Part shown: piece by piece, positions 8,637-18,511 of the stretch
Layout: the number at the start of each line of letters is the position of its first letter
How positions within the stretch are numbered: position 1 is the first letter of the stretch
Notes under the pieces: generated by a model
The model's input: only the letters and a program-made list of their open reading frames with translations
Database searches by the model: none
What the model was told of the DNA's origin: nothing
Program-made: the position numbers and the translations under genes
DNA from: Cellulomonas sp. URHD0024
GTDB lineage: Bacteria > Actinomycetota > Actinomycetes > Actinomycetales > Cellulomonadaceae
Length of the DNA: 64,000 nt
Reading direction: 5' to 3'
NCBI RefSeq assembly: GCF_000426185.1
Contig: NZ_AUEW01000011.1
Coordinates: forward strand, 62,001 to 126,000

Positions 8637-9701
8637 TCAGCGCTCGGTGACGACCAGCGTGTCCTCGGTGGTGACGAACTCGTCGTCCTCCTCGAGCAGG
8701 TTGTCCTCGGGCGGCTCGGCGGCGAATGCGCGGTAGACGAGGCCCGCCAAGGCAGCGCCGAACAGTGGCGCGACCCAGAAGACCCAGAGCTGCTTCAGCG
8801 CCCAGCCGTCGGAGAAGATCACCGCGGCCGTGGAGCGGGCCGGGTTGAGCGAGGCGTTCGTGACGGGCATCGCGAAGAGGATCAGGACGGTCAGCGCCAG
8901 ACCGATGGCGAACGGTGCGTACGCCTTGTTCGCGCGACGGTCCGTCACGCCGAGGATCACGCCGACGAAGACCGCGGTGACGATGATCTCGACGATCAGC
9001 GCCGTCGTCAGACCGAACTCGGACGACTGCTGTCCCTGGGTCGCGGTCTGGACGGTCGAGTACAGCGGCGAGTGCGTGCCGAAGCCGTTGGCGACGCTGG
9101 AGAAGAACCCGCGCGCGTCTGTCTTCTGGAGCAGCTCCGGCAGGGTCTTCGGGATGGTGATGAAGACGACGGCCGCCGCGACGGCGCCGCCGACCAGCTG
9201 CGCCAGCCAGTACGGGAGCACGTCGCGCCACGCCGTCCGGCCGCCGATCGCGGCACCGAGGGTCACGGCCGGGTTGAAGTGACCGCCGGAGACGTGTCCG
9301 ACCGCGGCTGCACCGGCGAGCACGGCGACGCCGAACGCCAGGGCGATTCCGAGGGCCCCGCTGTTGTTGATCGCCGCGTAGAGCGCGACACCCAAGCCCG
9401 CCGCGACGAGGAAGAACGTGCCGAACAGCTCGGCGCCGAGGCGGGCGACAAGGCCGGGACCCGTGGAGACGACCGTGCCCGCGGGCACGTAGTACGCGTC
9501 GTAGGCCTCCTCCTCGTAGGTCTCCGTGGTCGGGTCGGCCGCCGGGGCCTGCGCGCCGGGCGTCTCCGTGGGTGCCTCGACGGCGGGCTCCGCCGGGATC
9601 TCGGCGTCGGTGGCGGCTGCGGGTGCCGTCGTGGCGTCCTGCGGTGCGTCGGGCTCGGGCTCAGGCAGGGCCGTGGCCTTGTCTGCGTTGTCCTGTGACA
9701 T
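8637..9701 (-). CDS. aquaporin / MIP family channel with acidic N-terminal extension
   Basis: Channel for water or small neutral solutes. The 354-residue protein is longer than usual (AqpZ is about 230): an Ala/Pro/Glu-rich, probably disordered head of some 75 residues precedes the six-helix domain, and an acidic tail follows it. Both NPA boxes are intact, SGGHFNPAVT and NASLNPARS, and the long loop between helices 3 and 5 (about 50 residues) is also enlarged. The ATG at 9701 has AGGAA about seven bases upstream. No glycerol kinase or other pathway gene is adjacent, so substrate choice cannot be inferred. Confidence 0.88.
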   Translation of the reverse strand: MSQDNADKATALPEPEPDAPQDATTAPAAATDAEIPAEPAVEAPTETPGAQAPAADPTTETYEEEAYDAYYVPAGTVVSTGPGLVARLGAELFGTFFLVAAGLGVALYAAINNSGALGIALAFGVAVLAGAAAVGHVSGGHFNPAVTLGAAIGGRTAWRDVLPYWLAQLVGGAVAAAVVFITIPKTLPELLQKTDARGFFSSVANGFGTHSPLYSTVQTATQGQQSSEFGLTTALIVEIIVTAVFVGVILGVTDRRANKAYAPFAIGLALTVLILFAMPVTNASLNPARSTAAVIFSDGWALKQLWVFWVAPLFGAALAGLVYRAFAAEPPEDNLLEEDDEFVTTEDTLVVTER

Positions 9702-9910
9702 GTCGTTCCTGTCGTGAGAATCCGGAGATGTTGGGCAGGTGCGCGGAGCGTGCCACGCCCGGCTGTGCGAGCGTGCGGCCGACGCCTGGCCCCGTCGGGG
9801 GCCAGCATGCCAGTCGGGGCCCGCGTAGGTCACGGTGCGCGCCGATGCGGACTATGCGCAGAACCTCCCCATCCGCGACGGAGCCCTGACGCAAGTCTCT
9901 CGATGTCGAG

Positions 9911-9916
9911 TAATCT
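9911..9916 (+). promoter_or_regulatory. candidate -10 for icd
   Basis: TAATCT, with CTGACG about 19 bases upstream as a possible weak -35. It lies in the 299-base gap between the divergent aquaporin and icd genes, which otherwise holds no ORF I can support. Confidence 0.35.
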
Positions 9917-10000
9917 TGGCCGCGGACCCGCGCCGGCACCGTGCTCTTTCGAAGATCCCCCGTGCCGTGCCCCCACCCGTCCCAGCACAGGAGATCCCGC

Positions 10001-11218
10001 ATGGCGAAGATCAAGGTTGTCGGCCCGGTCGTCGAGCTCGACGGCGACGAGATGACGCGCATCATCTGGCAGTTCATCAAGGACCGCCTGATCCACCCGT
10101 ACCTCGACGTCGACCTGCGCTACTACGACCTGTCGATCCAGAACCGCGACGCCACCGACGACCAGGTGACCGTCGACGCCGCCCACGCCATCAAGGAGCA
10201 CGGCGTCGGCGTGAAGTGCGCGACGATCACTCCGGACGAGGCGCGCGTCGAGGAGTTCGGGCTGAAGAAGATGTGGGTCTCGCCCAACGGCACGATCCGC
10301 AACATCCTCGGCGGCGTCGTCTTCCGCGAGCCCATCATCATCAGCAACATCCCGCGCCTGGTGCCCGGCTGGAACAAGCCGATCATCATCGGCCGTCACG
10401 CGTTCGGCGACCAGTACCGCGCCACCAACTTCAAGGTGCCCGGCGCCGGCACGCTGACCATGACGTACACGCCCGCGGACGGCTCCGAGCCGATCACGCA
10501 GCAGGTCGTCACCTACCCCGACGGCGGCGGTGTCGCCATGGGCATGTACAACTTCAACGACTCGATCCGTGACTTCGCGCGCGCCTCGTTCGCGTACGGC
10601 CTGCAGCGGAACTACCCGGTCTACCTGTCGACGAAGAACACGATCCTCAAGGCGTACGACGGCTCGTTCAAGGACATCTTCCAGGAGGTGTTCGACCAGG
10701 AGTTCGCCGCCGCGTTCGCTGAAAAGGGCCTCACCTACGAGCACCGCCTCATCGACGACATGGTCGCCGCGGCCATGAAGTGGGAGGGCGGCTACGTCTG
10801 GGCCTGCAAGAACTACGACGGTGACGTGCAGTCGGACACGGTCGCGCAGGGCTTCGGCTCGCTCGGCCTCATGACGTCCGTGCTGATGACCCCCGACGGC
10901 AAGACCGTCGAGGCCGAGGCGGCGCACGGAACGGTGACCCGCCACTACCGCCAGCACCAGGCCGGCAAGCCGACGTCGACGAACCCGATCGCGTCGATCT
11001 ACGCCTGGACCGGCGGCCTCAAGCACCGTGGCCTCCTGGACGGCACGCCCGAGGTCACGCAGTTCGCCGAGACGCTCGAGCAGGTCGTCATCGAGACGGT
11101 CGAGTCCGGCGCCATGACCAAGGACCTCGCGGCCCTCGTCGGCCCGGACCAGAGCTGGCAGACCACCGAGGAGTTCCTGGCCACGCTCGACGCCAACCTG
11201 GCGGCCAAGCTCGCCTGA
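10001..11218 (+). CDS. icd: NADP-dependent isocitrate dehydrogenase (eukaryote-type homodimer)
   Basis: Oxidative decarboxylation of isocitrate to 2-oxoglutarate in the TCA cycle. The 405-residue protein is of the homodimeric type related to eukaryotic cytosolic enzymes: [14 protein letters not shown] at the N-terminus, [12 protein letters not shown] with the substrate serine, a metal-binding [12 protein letters not shown], and [14 protein letters not shown] (NADP contacts) followed by [15 protein letters not shown]. The true start is ATG 10001, with AGGAGA eight bases upstream; the open frame extends upstream without similarity. It stands ahead of mdh, another TCA gene, separated by a hairpin. 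Confidence 0.96.
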   Translation: MAKIKVVGPVVELDGDEMTRIIWQFIKDRLIHPYLDVDLRYYDLSIQNRDATDDQVTVDAAHAIKEHGVGVKCATITPDEARVEEFGLKKMWVSPNGTIRNILGGVVFREPIIISNIPRLVPGWNKPIIIGRHAFGDQYRATNFKVPGAGTLTMTYTPADGSEPITQQVVTYPDGGGVAMGMYNFNDSIRDFARASFAYGLQRNYPVYLSTKNTILKAYDGSFKDIFQEVFDQEFAAAFAEKGLTYEHRLIDDMVAAAMKWEGGYVWACKNYDGDVQSDTVAQGFGSLGLMTSVLMTPDGKTVEAEAAHGTVTRHYRQHQAGKPTSTNPIASIYAWTGGLKHRGLLDGTPEVTQFAETLEQVVIETVESGAMTKDLAALVGPDQSWQTTEEFLATLDANLAAKLA

Positions 11219-11231
11219 CCACCTGGACGAC

Positions 11232-11268
11232 CGACGGCGTCCACCTGCACGCAGGGTGGGCGCCGTCG
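11232..11268 (+). terminator. hairpin after icd
   Basis: CGACGGCG at 11232 pairs with CGCCGTCG ending at 11268; the stem continues through CCACC/GGTGG with a wobble and one bulge. No T-run follows. Confidence 0.6.
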
Positions 11269-11281
11269 CTCGTGCGCGGGG

Positions 11282-12313
<1,032 letters not shown>

Positions 12314-12328
12314 CGGGCCCGAGCCGAC

Positions 12329-12757
12329 GTGTGGGCGCAGGACGTCGCCGTTCCGCGTCGTGGCACGAGCCTGCCGGCGTTCCTGGGCTGGGTCCTGCTC
12401 GGCGTCTGCGTCGGCGCGGGCTTCGGGTTCCCCGCGGCGATCGGGTTGGTGGCCGGGGTTGCTGCCCTGCTGCTCGGCGGGGTACTCGTGGCGCGGCAGG
12501 GGTTGGTGCCCGCTCAGTGGGGGATCCTGACGGGTCTGAGCGCGCTGCCGTTCTCGATCGCCTGGAAGAACCGGAACTGGCCCGACGCGTCCTGCGCCCC
12601 CTCGCTGCCCGTGTCCCGGTGCAGCACGTCGATGTCGCCGGTGCCGTTCGTGGTCGTCGGCGTCGTGCTCGTCGTGCTGGGCGTGGTCCTCTTCGTGCGC
12701 ATGCGACGAGCACCCCGGCTCATCGAGCCGCCGACCAGGACGCGTCGGACGAGGTGA
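12329..12757 (+). CDS. small membrane protein of unknown function
   Basis: The 142-residue protein has hydrophobic segments around 14-33, 36-50 and 106-125, with a short extracytoplasmic-looking stretch between (KNRNWPDASCAPSLPVSRC) holding two cysteines, and an Arg-rich C-terminus. I do not recognise a family. The GTG start follows the mdh stop by 15 bases and has no strong ribosome binding site, so it may be coupled to mdh. Gene reality is supported by codon character and spacing only. Confidence 0.55.
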   Translation: MWAQDVAVPRRGTSLPAFLGWVLLGVCVGAGFGFPAAIGLVAGVAALLLGGVLVARQGLVPAQWGILTGLSALPFSIAWKNRNWPDASCAPSLPVSRCSTSMSPVPFVVVGVVLVVLGVVLFVRMRRAPRLIEPPTRTRRTR

Positions 12758-12800
12758 CGCCTGACGCTCGGCCGGTGCCTCCCCGGACGGACGATGCTGG

Positions 12801-13436
12801 TCAGCTGTGCGACAGCCCGTCGAGCACCGACCGCACGACAGCGGCGAGTGCCGCCGGGTTGTCGTGCTGGACGAAGTGGCCGCTGGCCGGCAGGACCGCG
12901 AGCTCGACGCCGAGGTGGGCGTGCAGGGCCGCTGCCGCGGTGTGACGCAGGGGGGGCGAGTCCTGACCGACGGTGACCACGGTGCGGCCGTTGCCGTCGA
13001 CCAGAGGGGACGGCTCGAAGCGTCGGAACATGGCCAGATCGCGTGCGACGGCGTCGGGATCGCCGGGCGCCATCGTCGGATCCCAGGACGAGCCGTACAG
13101 CGCACTGCCGAAGCCCGGGACGCCCCCGGAGGTCCAGCCCGCCACGACGTGGTCCAGCAGTCCGGGCGCCAGAGATCCGACCGCCGGTTCATGGAGCACC
13201 GCGCCCGCGAGGTGCGAGGATGCACAGGCGAGCGCCAGTCCGAGCGTCGCACCACCGCTCACGCCCACGACGACTGCACCGCGTGCGGCCGGTGCCAGCG
13301 CGGCGAGCTCGACCGCGAGATCGCCGCTGGAGGGGCGGTCGGGAACGACCAGCTCGACGTCGGGGAGCAGGGGTCGCAGGAGGTCCCAGACGCGGGCTGT
13401 GGTGGCGGCGCCGTGCACCAGGAGAACGCGGGTCAT
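12801..13436 (-). CDS. alpha/beta hydrolase
   Basis: Soluble hydrolase of 211 residues with the alpha/beta fold: LLVHGAATTARVW near the start (oxyanion region), the nucleophile elbow GVSGGA near residue 74, and a late His in LPASGHFVQHDNP. A candidate acid residue lies in between (VTVGQDSPP). Substrate is unknown; the size fits small esterases and lactonases. TACGCT seven bases before the ATG suggests leaderless expression. It converges with the small membrane protein gene and is divergent from the BMP importer. Confidence 0.8.
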   Translation of the reverse strand: MTRVLLVHGAATTARVWDLLRPLLPDVELVVPDRPSSGDLAVELAALAPAARGAVVVGVSGGATLGLALACASSHLAGAVLHEPAVGSLAPGLLDHVVAGWTSGGVPGFGSALYGSSWDPTMAPGDPDAVARDLAMFRRFEPSPLVDGNGRTVVTVGQDSPPLRHTAAAALHAHLGVELAVLPASGHFVQHDNPAALAAVVRSVLDGLSHS

Positions 13437-13443
13437 GGCGCGA

Positions 13444-13449
13444 AGCGTA
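13444..13449 (-). promoter_or_regulatory. leaderless -10 TACGCT for the hydrolase
   Basis: Minus-strand TACGCT, seven bases, then ATG at 13436. Confidence 0.45.
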
Positions 13450-13530
13450 AGCGGTGTTCTCGCACCAAATCGTGCTCAGGCGGACACGAGAGCGTTACGT
13501 GTCCCGTCCCCTCCGGAAACATCGCGCTCC

Positions 13531-13536
13531 TAGCCT
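13531..13536 (+). promoter_or_regulatory. -10 element TAGCCT ahead of BMP importer leader ORF
   Basis: TAGCCT, six bases, then ATG 13543. The importer's own ATG is 66 bases further down, so the transcript would begin at the leader ORF. Confidence 0.5.
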
Positions 13537-13542
13537 CCAGGC

Positions 13543-13605
13543 ATGGATACACCCACGGATACATTGCTGGATCCGGCCCGTCCGGGCCGTAGGTCGCAGC
13601 CATGA
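13543..13605 (+). CDS. 20-codon leaderless upstream ORF overlapping the importer ATPase
   Basis: ATG 13543 to TGA 13603-13605; 20 residues starting MDTPTDTLLDPARPGRR. Its stop overlaps the ATG of the ATPase gene (13602) as ATGA. The ATPase start lacks a good Shine-Dalgarno sequence. A hairpin CGGCCCG/CGGGCCG (13574-13589) lies inside the ORF just before the ATPase start and would be opened by ribosomes translating the leader. This is the same layout as the purN leader ORF. It could be chance; comparison with relatives would decide. Confidence 0.45.
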   Translation: MDTPTDTLLDPARPGRRSQP

Positions 13606-15152
13606 CCTCGGATGCCGTCGCCCGCGCGGAGTCCCGCGTCGGGAAGCCCACGGCACTCCTCGAGGTGCGCAGCCTCACCAAGCGCTTCGGCGAGGTGCTG
13701 GCGAACTCGGACGTGGACCTCACGGTCATGCCCGGCACCGTGCACGGCCTCATCGGCGAGAACGGGGCCGGCAAGAGCACGCTCCTGAAGATGATCTACG
13801 GCGTCTACACCCCGGACGAGGGGCGGATGTTCGTGGACGGCAACCTGGTCGCCCCCGGGAACCCCGCCGACGCCCGCGGCCTCGGCATCGGCATGGTGTT
13901 CCAGGACCTGAGGCTCGTCCCCGCGCTCACCGTGGCCGAGAACATCGCCCTCGCCCTCCCCGACGGCCCGACCCTCAAGCTCAGGGCGCTGTCCGCCAAG
14001 ATCGAGGCGGCGTCCAAGGAGTTCGGCCTCGCCGTGGACCCGACCGCCAAGGTGCGGCACCTGTCGATCGGGGAGCGGCAGCGCGCCGAGATCCTCAAGG
14101 TCCTGATGACCGGGGCGCGGCTCGTGATCCTCGACGAGCCCACCAGCGTGCTCGCACCGCAGGAGGTCGAGGCGCTGCTCACGGTCGTGGCCTCGCTCCG
14201 CGACCAGGGGCTCGGCATCGTCCTCGTGACGCACAAGCTCAACGAGGTCCGGGCGATCGCCGACCAGGTGACGGTCCTGCGCGGTGGCCAGGCGGTCCTC
14301 ACGTCCGCCGACCCGAACGACTTCTCCGACGAGGAGCTCGTCGAGGCGATGGTCGGTCGGCGCGTTCCGCCGTTGTCGCGTGTGCGTCAGCCCGTCCCGG
14401 CGAGCGAGCGCGCGGTCCTGGAGCTGCAGGGCGCCACCGCGCTCGGCGACCGCGGGTACGTCGCGCTGAAGGGGGTGGACCTCGAGGTGCACCCGGGCGA
14501 GCTCGTCGGCGTGGCGGGCGTCGCGGGCAGCGGCCAGAAGGAGCTGTGCGAGGTCGCGCTCGGGCTCCGACCGGTCTCCGCAGGGTCGGTGAGGGTCGGC
14601 GACTCGCCGGCGTCGGGGCTCGGTCCGAGCGAAGCGATCGCCGCCGGGGCCGTTGCGATCCCGGAGGACCCGGTCGCGGACGCCGTGGTGCCTGGGCTCT
14701 CGGTGCTCGAGCACATGGTGCTGGACGGTCGCGAGGTCCCACGCCGCGGCTTCGGTATCGACTGGCAGGCCGTCGACGCCCGGACCACGGCGCTCGACGA
14801 GCGGGTCGGTCTTCGCATGGCGCCCAAGAAGCGGACGCTCGCGTCCCTCTCCGGAGGCAACATCCAGCGGGTGCTCCTGACGCGAGAGCTCGGCCAGGAC
14901 GCCACGCTCGTCGTCGCCGCCTACCCGAGCCGCGGGCTCGACGTCGCGAACACGCGCCGCACGCAGGAGGTGCTGCTCGAGCACCGTGCCCGCGGCGCGG
15001 CCGTCCTGATGGTGTCCGAGGACCTGGACGAGCTCATCTCTGTGGCCGACCGGATCGCCGTCATGCACGACGGTCACCTGGTCGGCGTCATCGAGACCGC
15101 CGGTGCGGACCGGATGTCGATCGGCCGACTGATGCTCGGAGGCGTCGCATGA
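13602..15152 (+). CDS. BMP-type ABC importer, double ATP-binding protein
   Basis: The 516-residue ATPase has two ABC domains in one chain, as in sugar and nucleoside importers of the NupA/YufO type. Domain 1: Walker A GENGAGKST (near residue 52), signature LSIGERQRAEILK, Walker B LVILDEPTS. Domain 2 (from about residue 265): the degenerate Walker A GVAGSGQKEL and signature SGGNIQRVLLTREL, with AAYPSRGLDVA at the Walker B position, all usual for the second half in this family. It overlaps the next gene by ATGA. Partners are two permeases and a BMP lipoprotein downstream. Confidence 0.92.
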   Translation: MTSDAVARAESRVGKPTALLEVRSLTKRFGEVLANSDVDLTVMPGTVHGLIGENGAGKSTLLKMIYGVYTPDEGRMFVDGNLVAPGNPADARGLGIGMVFQDLRLVPALTVAENIALALPDGPTLKLRALSAKIEAASKEFGLAVDPTAKVRHLSIGERQRAEILKVLMTGARLVILDEPTSVLAPQEVEALLTVVASLRDQGLGIVLVTHKLNEVRAIADQVTVLRGGQAVLTSADPNDFSDEELVEAMVGRRVPPLSRVRQPVPASERAVLELQGATALGDRGYVALKGVDLEVHPGELVGVAGVAGSGQKELCEVALGLRPVSAGSVRVGDSPASGLGPSEAIAAGAVAIPEDPVADAVVPGLSVLEHMVLDGREVPRRGFGIDWQAVDARTTALDERVGLRMAPKKRTLASLSGGNIQRVLLTRELGQDATLVVAAYPSRGLDVANTRRTQEVLLEHRARGAAVLMVSEDLDELISVADRIAVMHDGHLVGVIETAGADRMSIGRLMLGGVA

Positions 15153-16342
15153 CCCAGGAGGCGCAGGGAACGAGCGGCACCGGCACGGAGACGGGCGCCG
15201 GGACGATCCCGGAGCCGGACACCGAGGTCAGCACCGTGTCTGCCGACGAGACCGCGGCCGTGGCCGCTGCGATCGTCGCGACGGCACTGCCCGCCGAGGT
15301 CCCGACCGACCGAGGGCCCAAGATCAGCGCGGGATGGTCCACCGGCCTGCGGTGGTTCGTCGCGCTGCTCGCCGGGCTGATCCTGTTCGGCGCCTTCGTG
15401 CTCGCCAACGGTGCGGACCCGATCCAGGTCTACGCGGACATCTGGACCTCGACCCTCACCCAGTCGGGCCAGTTCCAGCAGATCATCCTGCGGGCCGCGC
15501 CGATCGCCCTCGCGGGCCTCGCGGTCGTCGTCCCCGCCCGGGCGGGTCTCGTGAACGTGGGCGGCGAGGGGCAGCTGATCATCGGTGGGATCGGCGCGGC
15601 CGCGGCCGCCCTGTGGCTGACGCCGCTGATGTCGCCGTGGGTCGTGGTGATCGCGATGATGCTCTTCGCGATGGTCGCCGGGGCGCTCTGGGCGGGGATC
15701 GCGGCAGCCATGCGGCTCGTGGTGAAGGTCAACGAGGCCGTCACGACGATGCTCCTGAACTACGTGGCCCTCTACACGATGCTGTTCCTGATCCTGGGCC
15801 CGTGGAAGGACCCGAAGGCGCTCGGGCAGTCGACGAGCGTCGAGCTGAACGACGCCGCCAAGCTCCCGGTGATCGCAGGAACCCAGATCCACATCGGCGT
15901 GATCATCGCGGTCGTCGCGGCCTTCGCCGTCTGGTTCGCCCTCACGCGCACCACCTGGGGCTTCCGCCTGTCGGTGGTCGGTGGCAACGGGGAGGCCGCC
16001 CGACGGGCCGGCATGCCCGTGGTCACCCTGATCCTCACCGCGCTGCTCCTCGGCGGCGCGCTGGCCGGGCTGGCGGGCTTCGTGCAGTTCGCGGGCATGG
16101 AGTACAAGCTGCGGCCGACCTTCGGCCTGACGATCGGCTACGTGGCGTTCCTCGCCAGCTGGCTGTCGCGGCACAAACCCTTGCCGCTGCTCCTCGCCTC
16201 GGTCGTCCTCGCCGCCATCGCGGTGTCCGGGAACAGCCTGCAGATCAACTCCGGTCTGCCGGCAGCGAGCGTGAACATCCTCATGGGCCTCCTGCTCGTC
16301 GCCGTCCTCGGCTGGACGAGCCCGCGAAAGGCGACATCATGA
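15149..16342 (+). CDS. BMP-type ABC importer, permease 1
   Basis: Inner-membrane permease of 397 residues. The first 65 are a hydrophilic Thr/Glu/Ala-rich head, then about nine or ten transmembrane helices with the family region PARAGLVNVGGEGQLIIGG and VKVNEAVTTMLLNYVA. It belongs to the YufP/NupB-like branch of the BPD_transp_2 family. ATG 15149 overlaps the ATPase stop, and its own stop overlaps the second permease start, so the three genes are translationally coupled. The long head is atypical of the family. Confidence 0.9.
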   Translation: MTQEAQGTSGTGTETGAGTIPEPDTEVSTVSADETAAVAAAIVATALPAEVPTDRGPKISAGWSTGLRWFVALLAGLILFGAFVLANGADPIQVYADIWTSTLTQSGQFQQIILRAAPIALAGLAVVVPARAGLVNVGGEGQLIIGGIGAAAAALWLTPLMSPWVVVIAMMLFAMVAGALWAGIAAAMRLVVKVNEAVTTMLLNYVALYTMLFLILGPWKDPKALGQSTSVELNDAAKLPVIAGTQIHIGVIIAVVAAFAVWFALTRTTWGFRLSVVGGNGEAARRAGMPVVTLILTALLLGGALAGLAGFVQFAGMEYKLRPTFGLTIGYVAFLASWLSRHKPLPLLLASVVLAAIAVSGNSLQINSGLPAASVNILMGLLLVAVLGWTSPRKATS

Positions 16343-17250
16343 TCATCGATCTCCTCGCCGGAGCCGTCCGCGGCGGCACGTCCATCATGTACGCGGGCCT
16401 GGGGGAGACCATCTCCGAGCGTGCCGGCATCATCAACCTCGGCACCGAGGGGTCGATGCTTCTCGGCGCGCTGGGCGGCTACGCGGTCACGGCGCACACC
16501 GGGAACCCGTGGCTCGGGGTGCTCGGCGGCGCGATGGCCGGTGCGCTGCTCAGCCTCGTGCACGCGGTCCTCGTCGTGAGCCGCGGAGCCAACCAGTTCG
16601 CCAGCGGCTTGACGCTCTACTTCCTCGCGCTGGGCGTCACCGCGCTCTTCGGCGTCGACTACGTCAGCCGGCAGATCAACTCGTTCACGCCGTACGCGGT
16701 ACCGGGGCTGTCGGACATTCCGGGCCTCGGGCCGATCCTGTTCGACCACGACCCTCTCGTCTACATCGCGTTCGTCGCGGCACCGATCATCTGGTGGGTG
16801 CTGTTCCGCACACGGGTCGGCCTGCTGGTCCGGACCGCCGGCGAACGCTCCGAGGCCCTCGGCGTCAACGGCTACTCGATCAAGGCCGTCCGGTACTGGT
16901 CGACCGTCGCCGGTGGGGCGCTCGCCGGGATCGGCGGGGCGCACATCTCCATCGCCTACGCCAACAGCTGGTTCGAGAACATGATCGCCGGCCGGGGGTT
17001 CATCGCCGTCGCCCTCGTGATCTTCGCGATGTGGAACCCGCTGCGCATCATGGCCGGCGCCTACCTGTTCGGTATCGCGCTCTCCCTGGCCTCGGTGCTC
17101 CAGACGGCCGGCTACGCGGTGAACCAGTTCGCGCTGGCCGCGGTCCCGTTCGTCCTGACCCTCGTCGTCCTCGCTGTCCTGGGCAAGCGCACGATGCTCG
17201 CCGCCCCGGACGAGCTCTCCAAGGTCTTCGACAACAGTCGAACCGCCTGA
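16339..17250 (+). CDS. BMP-type ABC importer, permease 2
   Basis: Second permease, 303 residues, about nine transmembrane helices, YufQ/NupC-like. It carries the family region LGETISERAGIINLGTEG at residues 21-38 and RTAGERSEALGVNGYS near residue 165. It overlaps permease 1 by four bases (ATGA). The lipoprotein gene follows after 35 bases with its own ribosome binding site. Confidence 0.9.
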   Translation: MIIDLLAGAVRGGTSIMYAGLGETISERAGIINLGTEGSMLLGALGGYAVTAHTGNPWLGVLGGAMAGALLSLVHAVLVVSRGANQFASGLTLYFLALGVTALFGVDYVSRQINSFTPYAVPGLSDIPGLGPILFDHDPLVYIAFVAAPIIWWVLFRTRVGLLVRTAGERSEALGVNGYSIKAVRYWSTVAGGALAGIGGAHISIAYANSWFENMIAGRGFIAVALVIFAMWNPLRIMAGAYLFGIALSLASVLQTAGYAVNQFALAAVPFVLTLVVLAVLGKRTMLAAPDELSKVFDNSRTA

Positions 17251-17285
17251 CCCCCTCATCAGTCCCCTCGACCGGAAGGTTCACC

Positions 17286-18446
17286 ATGCGGATCCGACGT
17301 ACAGCAGGCGCCCTGATCGCCGCGGCGGTGGTGGCGATCCTCGCCGCCTGCAGCCCCGCGGTCTCCGACGACGACCCCGGCAGCTCGTCGGCAGCCACGT
17401 CCTCCGACGCGGCACCGGGCAAGGACGCGACGACGGTCGGCGTCATCGCGGTCGGTCCGAAGGACGACTTCGGGTACAACCAGGCCGTGTACCAGGGTGT
17501 CGAGGCGCTCCGGAAGAACTTCCCGAAGATCAAGGTCCTCGACGCCTACAACATCCCCGAGGACGACACGGCCGCGACGACGATGGAGAGCATGATCGCG
17601 CAGGGCGCGACGATCATCTTCGCGACGAGCTACGGGCACCTCGATGCGGCCAAGCAGGTCGCTGCGGAGCACCCTGACGTCGTCGTCGTCCACCAGGGCG
17701 GTCTGCTCGACGACCCGGCGCCGGCCAACATGGGTTCGTACTTCGGCAGCGTCTACGAGCCGGTGTACCTGGCCGGCATCGCGGCGGGCGCCGCCACGAA
17801 GACCGGCAAGCTCGGCTACGTCTACGCCATCCCGATCCCGCAGACGCTGGCCAACATCAACGCCTTCACGCTGGGCGCACAGTCGGTGCGACCCGACGTC
17901 GAGGTCACGGCCGTCTCGACGACCAGCTGGTGCGACCCGGCCACGCAGGCCGACCGCGTGCAGTCGCTGCTCGGCTCCGGCGTCGACGTGGTCACGCAGC
18001 ACCAGGACTGCACCAAGACGATCATCGAGGCCACCGAGGCCGCCGGCGCCTACACGGTCGGCTACCACGCGGACGCGTCGTCGCTGGCGCCGAAGGGCTG
18101 GCTGACGGGTTCCGAGTGGAACTGGGGCCCGCTCTACTCGGACATCGTCAAGACCGCGGTCGCCGGTGACTTCACAGGCAGCGACTACAACGCGAACTAC
18201 CGCGCGAACATGGCCAGCGGCAAGAACCCGTTCGTCGCCTCGAAGTTCGGACCGAGCGTCACGGACGCGACCAAGGCCCTGATCGCCGACGCCGCCAAGA
18301 AGATCGAGGGCGGCGGCAGCCCGTTCACCGGCCCGATCACCGCGCAGGACGGCACGGTCAAGGTGGAAGCCGGCGTCACCCCGCCGATCGAGACCATCGA
18401 GCAGATGGACTACTTCGTCAAGGGCGTCACCGGCACCATCTCCTGA
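17286..18446 (+). CDS. BMP family substrate-binding lipoprotein
   Basis: The 386-residue protein starts with a lipoprotein signal peptide ([17 protein letters not shown], then ILAACS with the lipobox Cys at about residue 22) and a Ser/Asp linker, then a Bmp/PnrA-like periplasmic-binding fold ([36 protein letters not shown]). Family members bind nucleosides, but this branch lacks the classical DxxFN nucleoside signature, having DDFGYN instead, so another ligand is possible. GGAAGG lies six bases before the ATG. Strong hairpin after the stop. Neighbouring hydrolases hint at a urea-like or amide ligand. Confidence 0.9.
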   Translation: MRIRRTAGALIAAAVVAILAACSPAVSDDDPGSSSAATSSDAAPGKDATTVGVIAVGPKDDFGYNQAVYQGVEALRKNFPKIKVLDAYNIPEDDTAATTMESMIAQGATIIFATSYGHLDAAKQVAAEHPDVVVVHQGGLLDDPAPANMGSYFGSVYEPVYLAGIAAGAATKTGKLGYVYAIPIPQTLANINAFTLGAQSVRPDVEVTAVSTTSWCDPATQADRVQSLLGSGVDVVTQHQDCTKTIIEATEAAGAYTVGYHADASSLAPKGWLTGSEWNWGPLYSDIVKTAVAGDFTGSDYNANYRANMASGKNPFVASKFGPSVTDATKALIADAAKKIEGGGSPFTGPITAQDGTVKVEAGVTPPIETIEQMDYFVKGVTGTIS

Positions 18447-18452
18447 CCACCG

Positions 18453-18490
18453 CCCCGGGGTCGGCCTCGTCGAGGTCGGCCCCGGGGTTT
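18453..18490 (+). terminator. hairpin between lipoprotein and hydrolase genes
   Basis: Arms 18453-18469 and 18471-18487 can pair over up to 17 bases (two wobbles, inner pairs must open for a loop), followed by TTT. It lies inside what looks like one operon, so it may be a partial terminator that keeps lipoprotein mRNA high relative to the hydrolases. Confidence 0.75.
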
Positions 18491-18511
18491 CTCCCAGACC
18501 CGAGGGGAACC

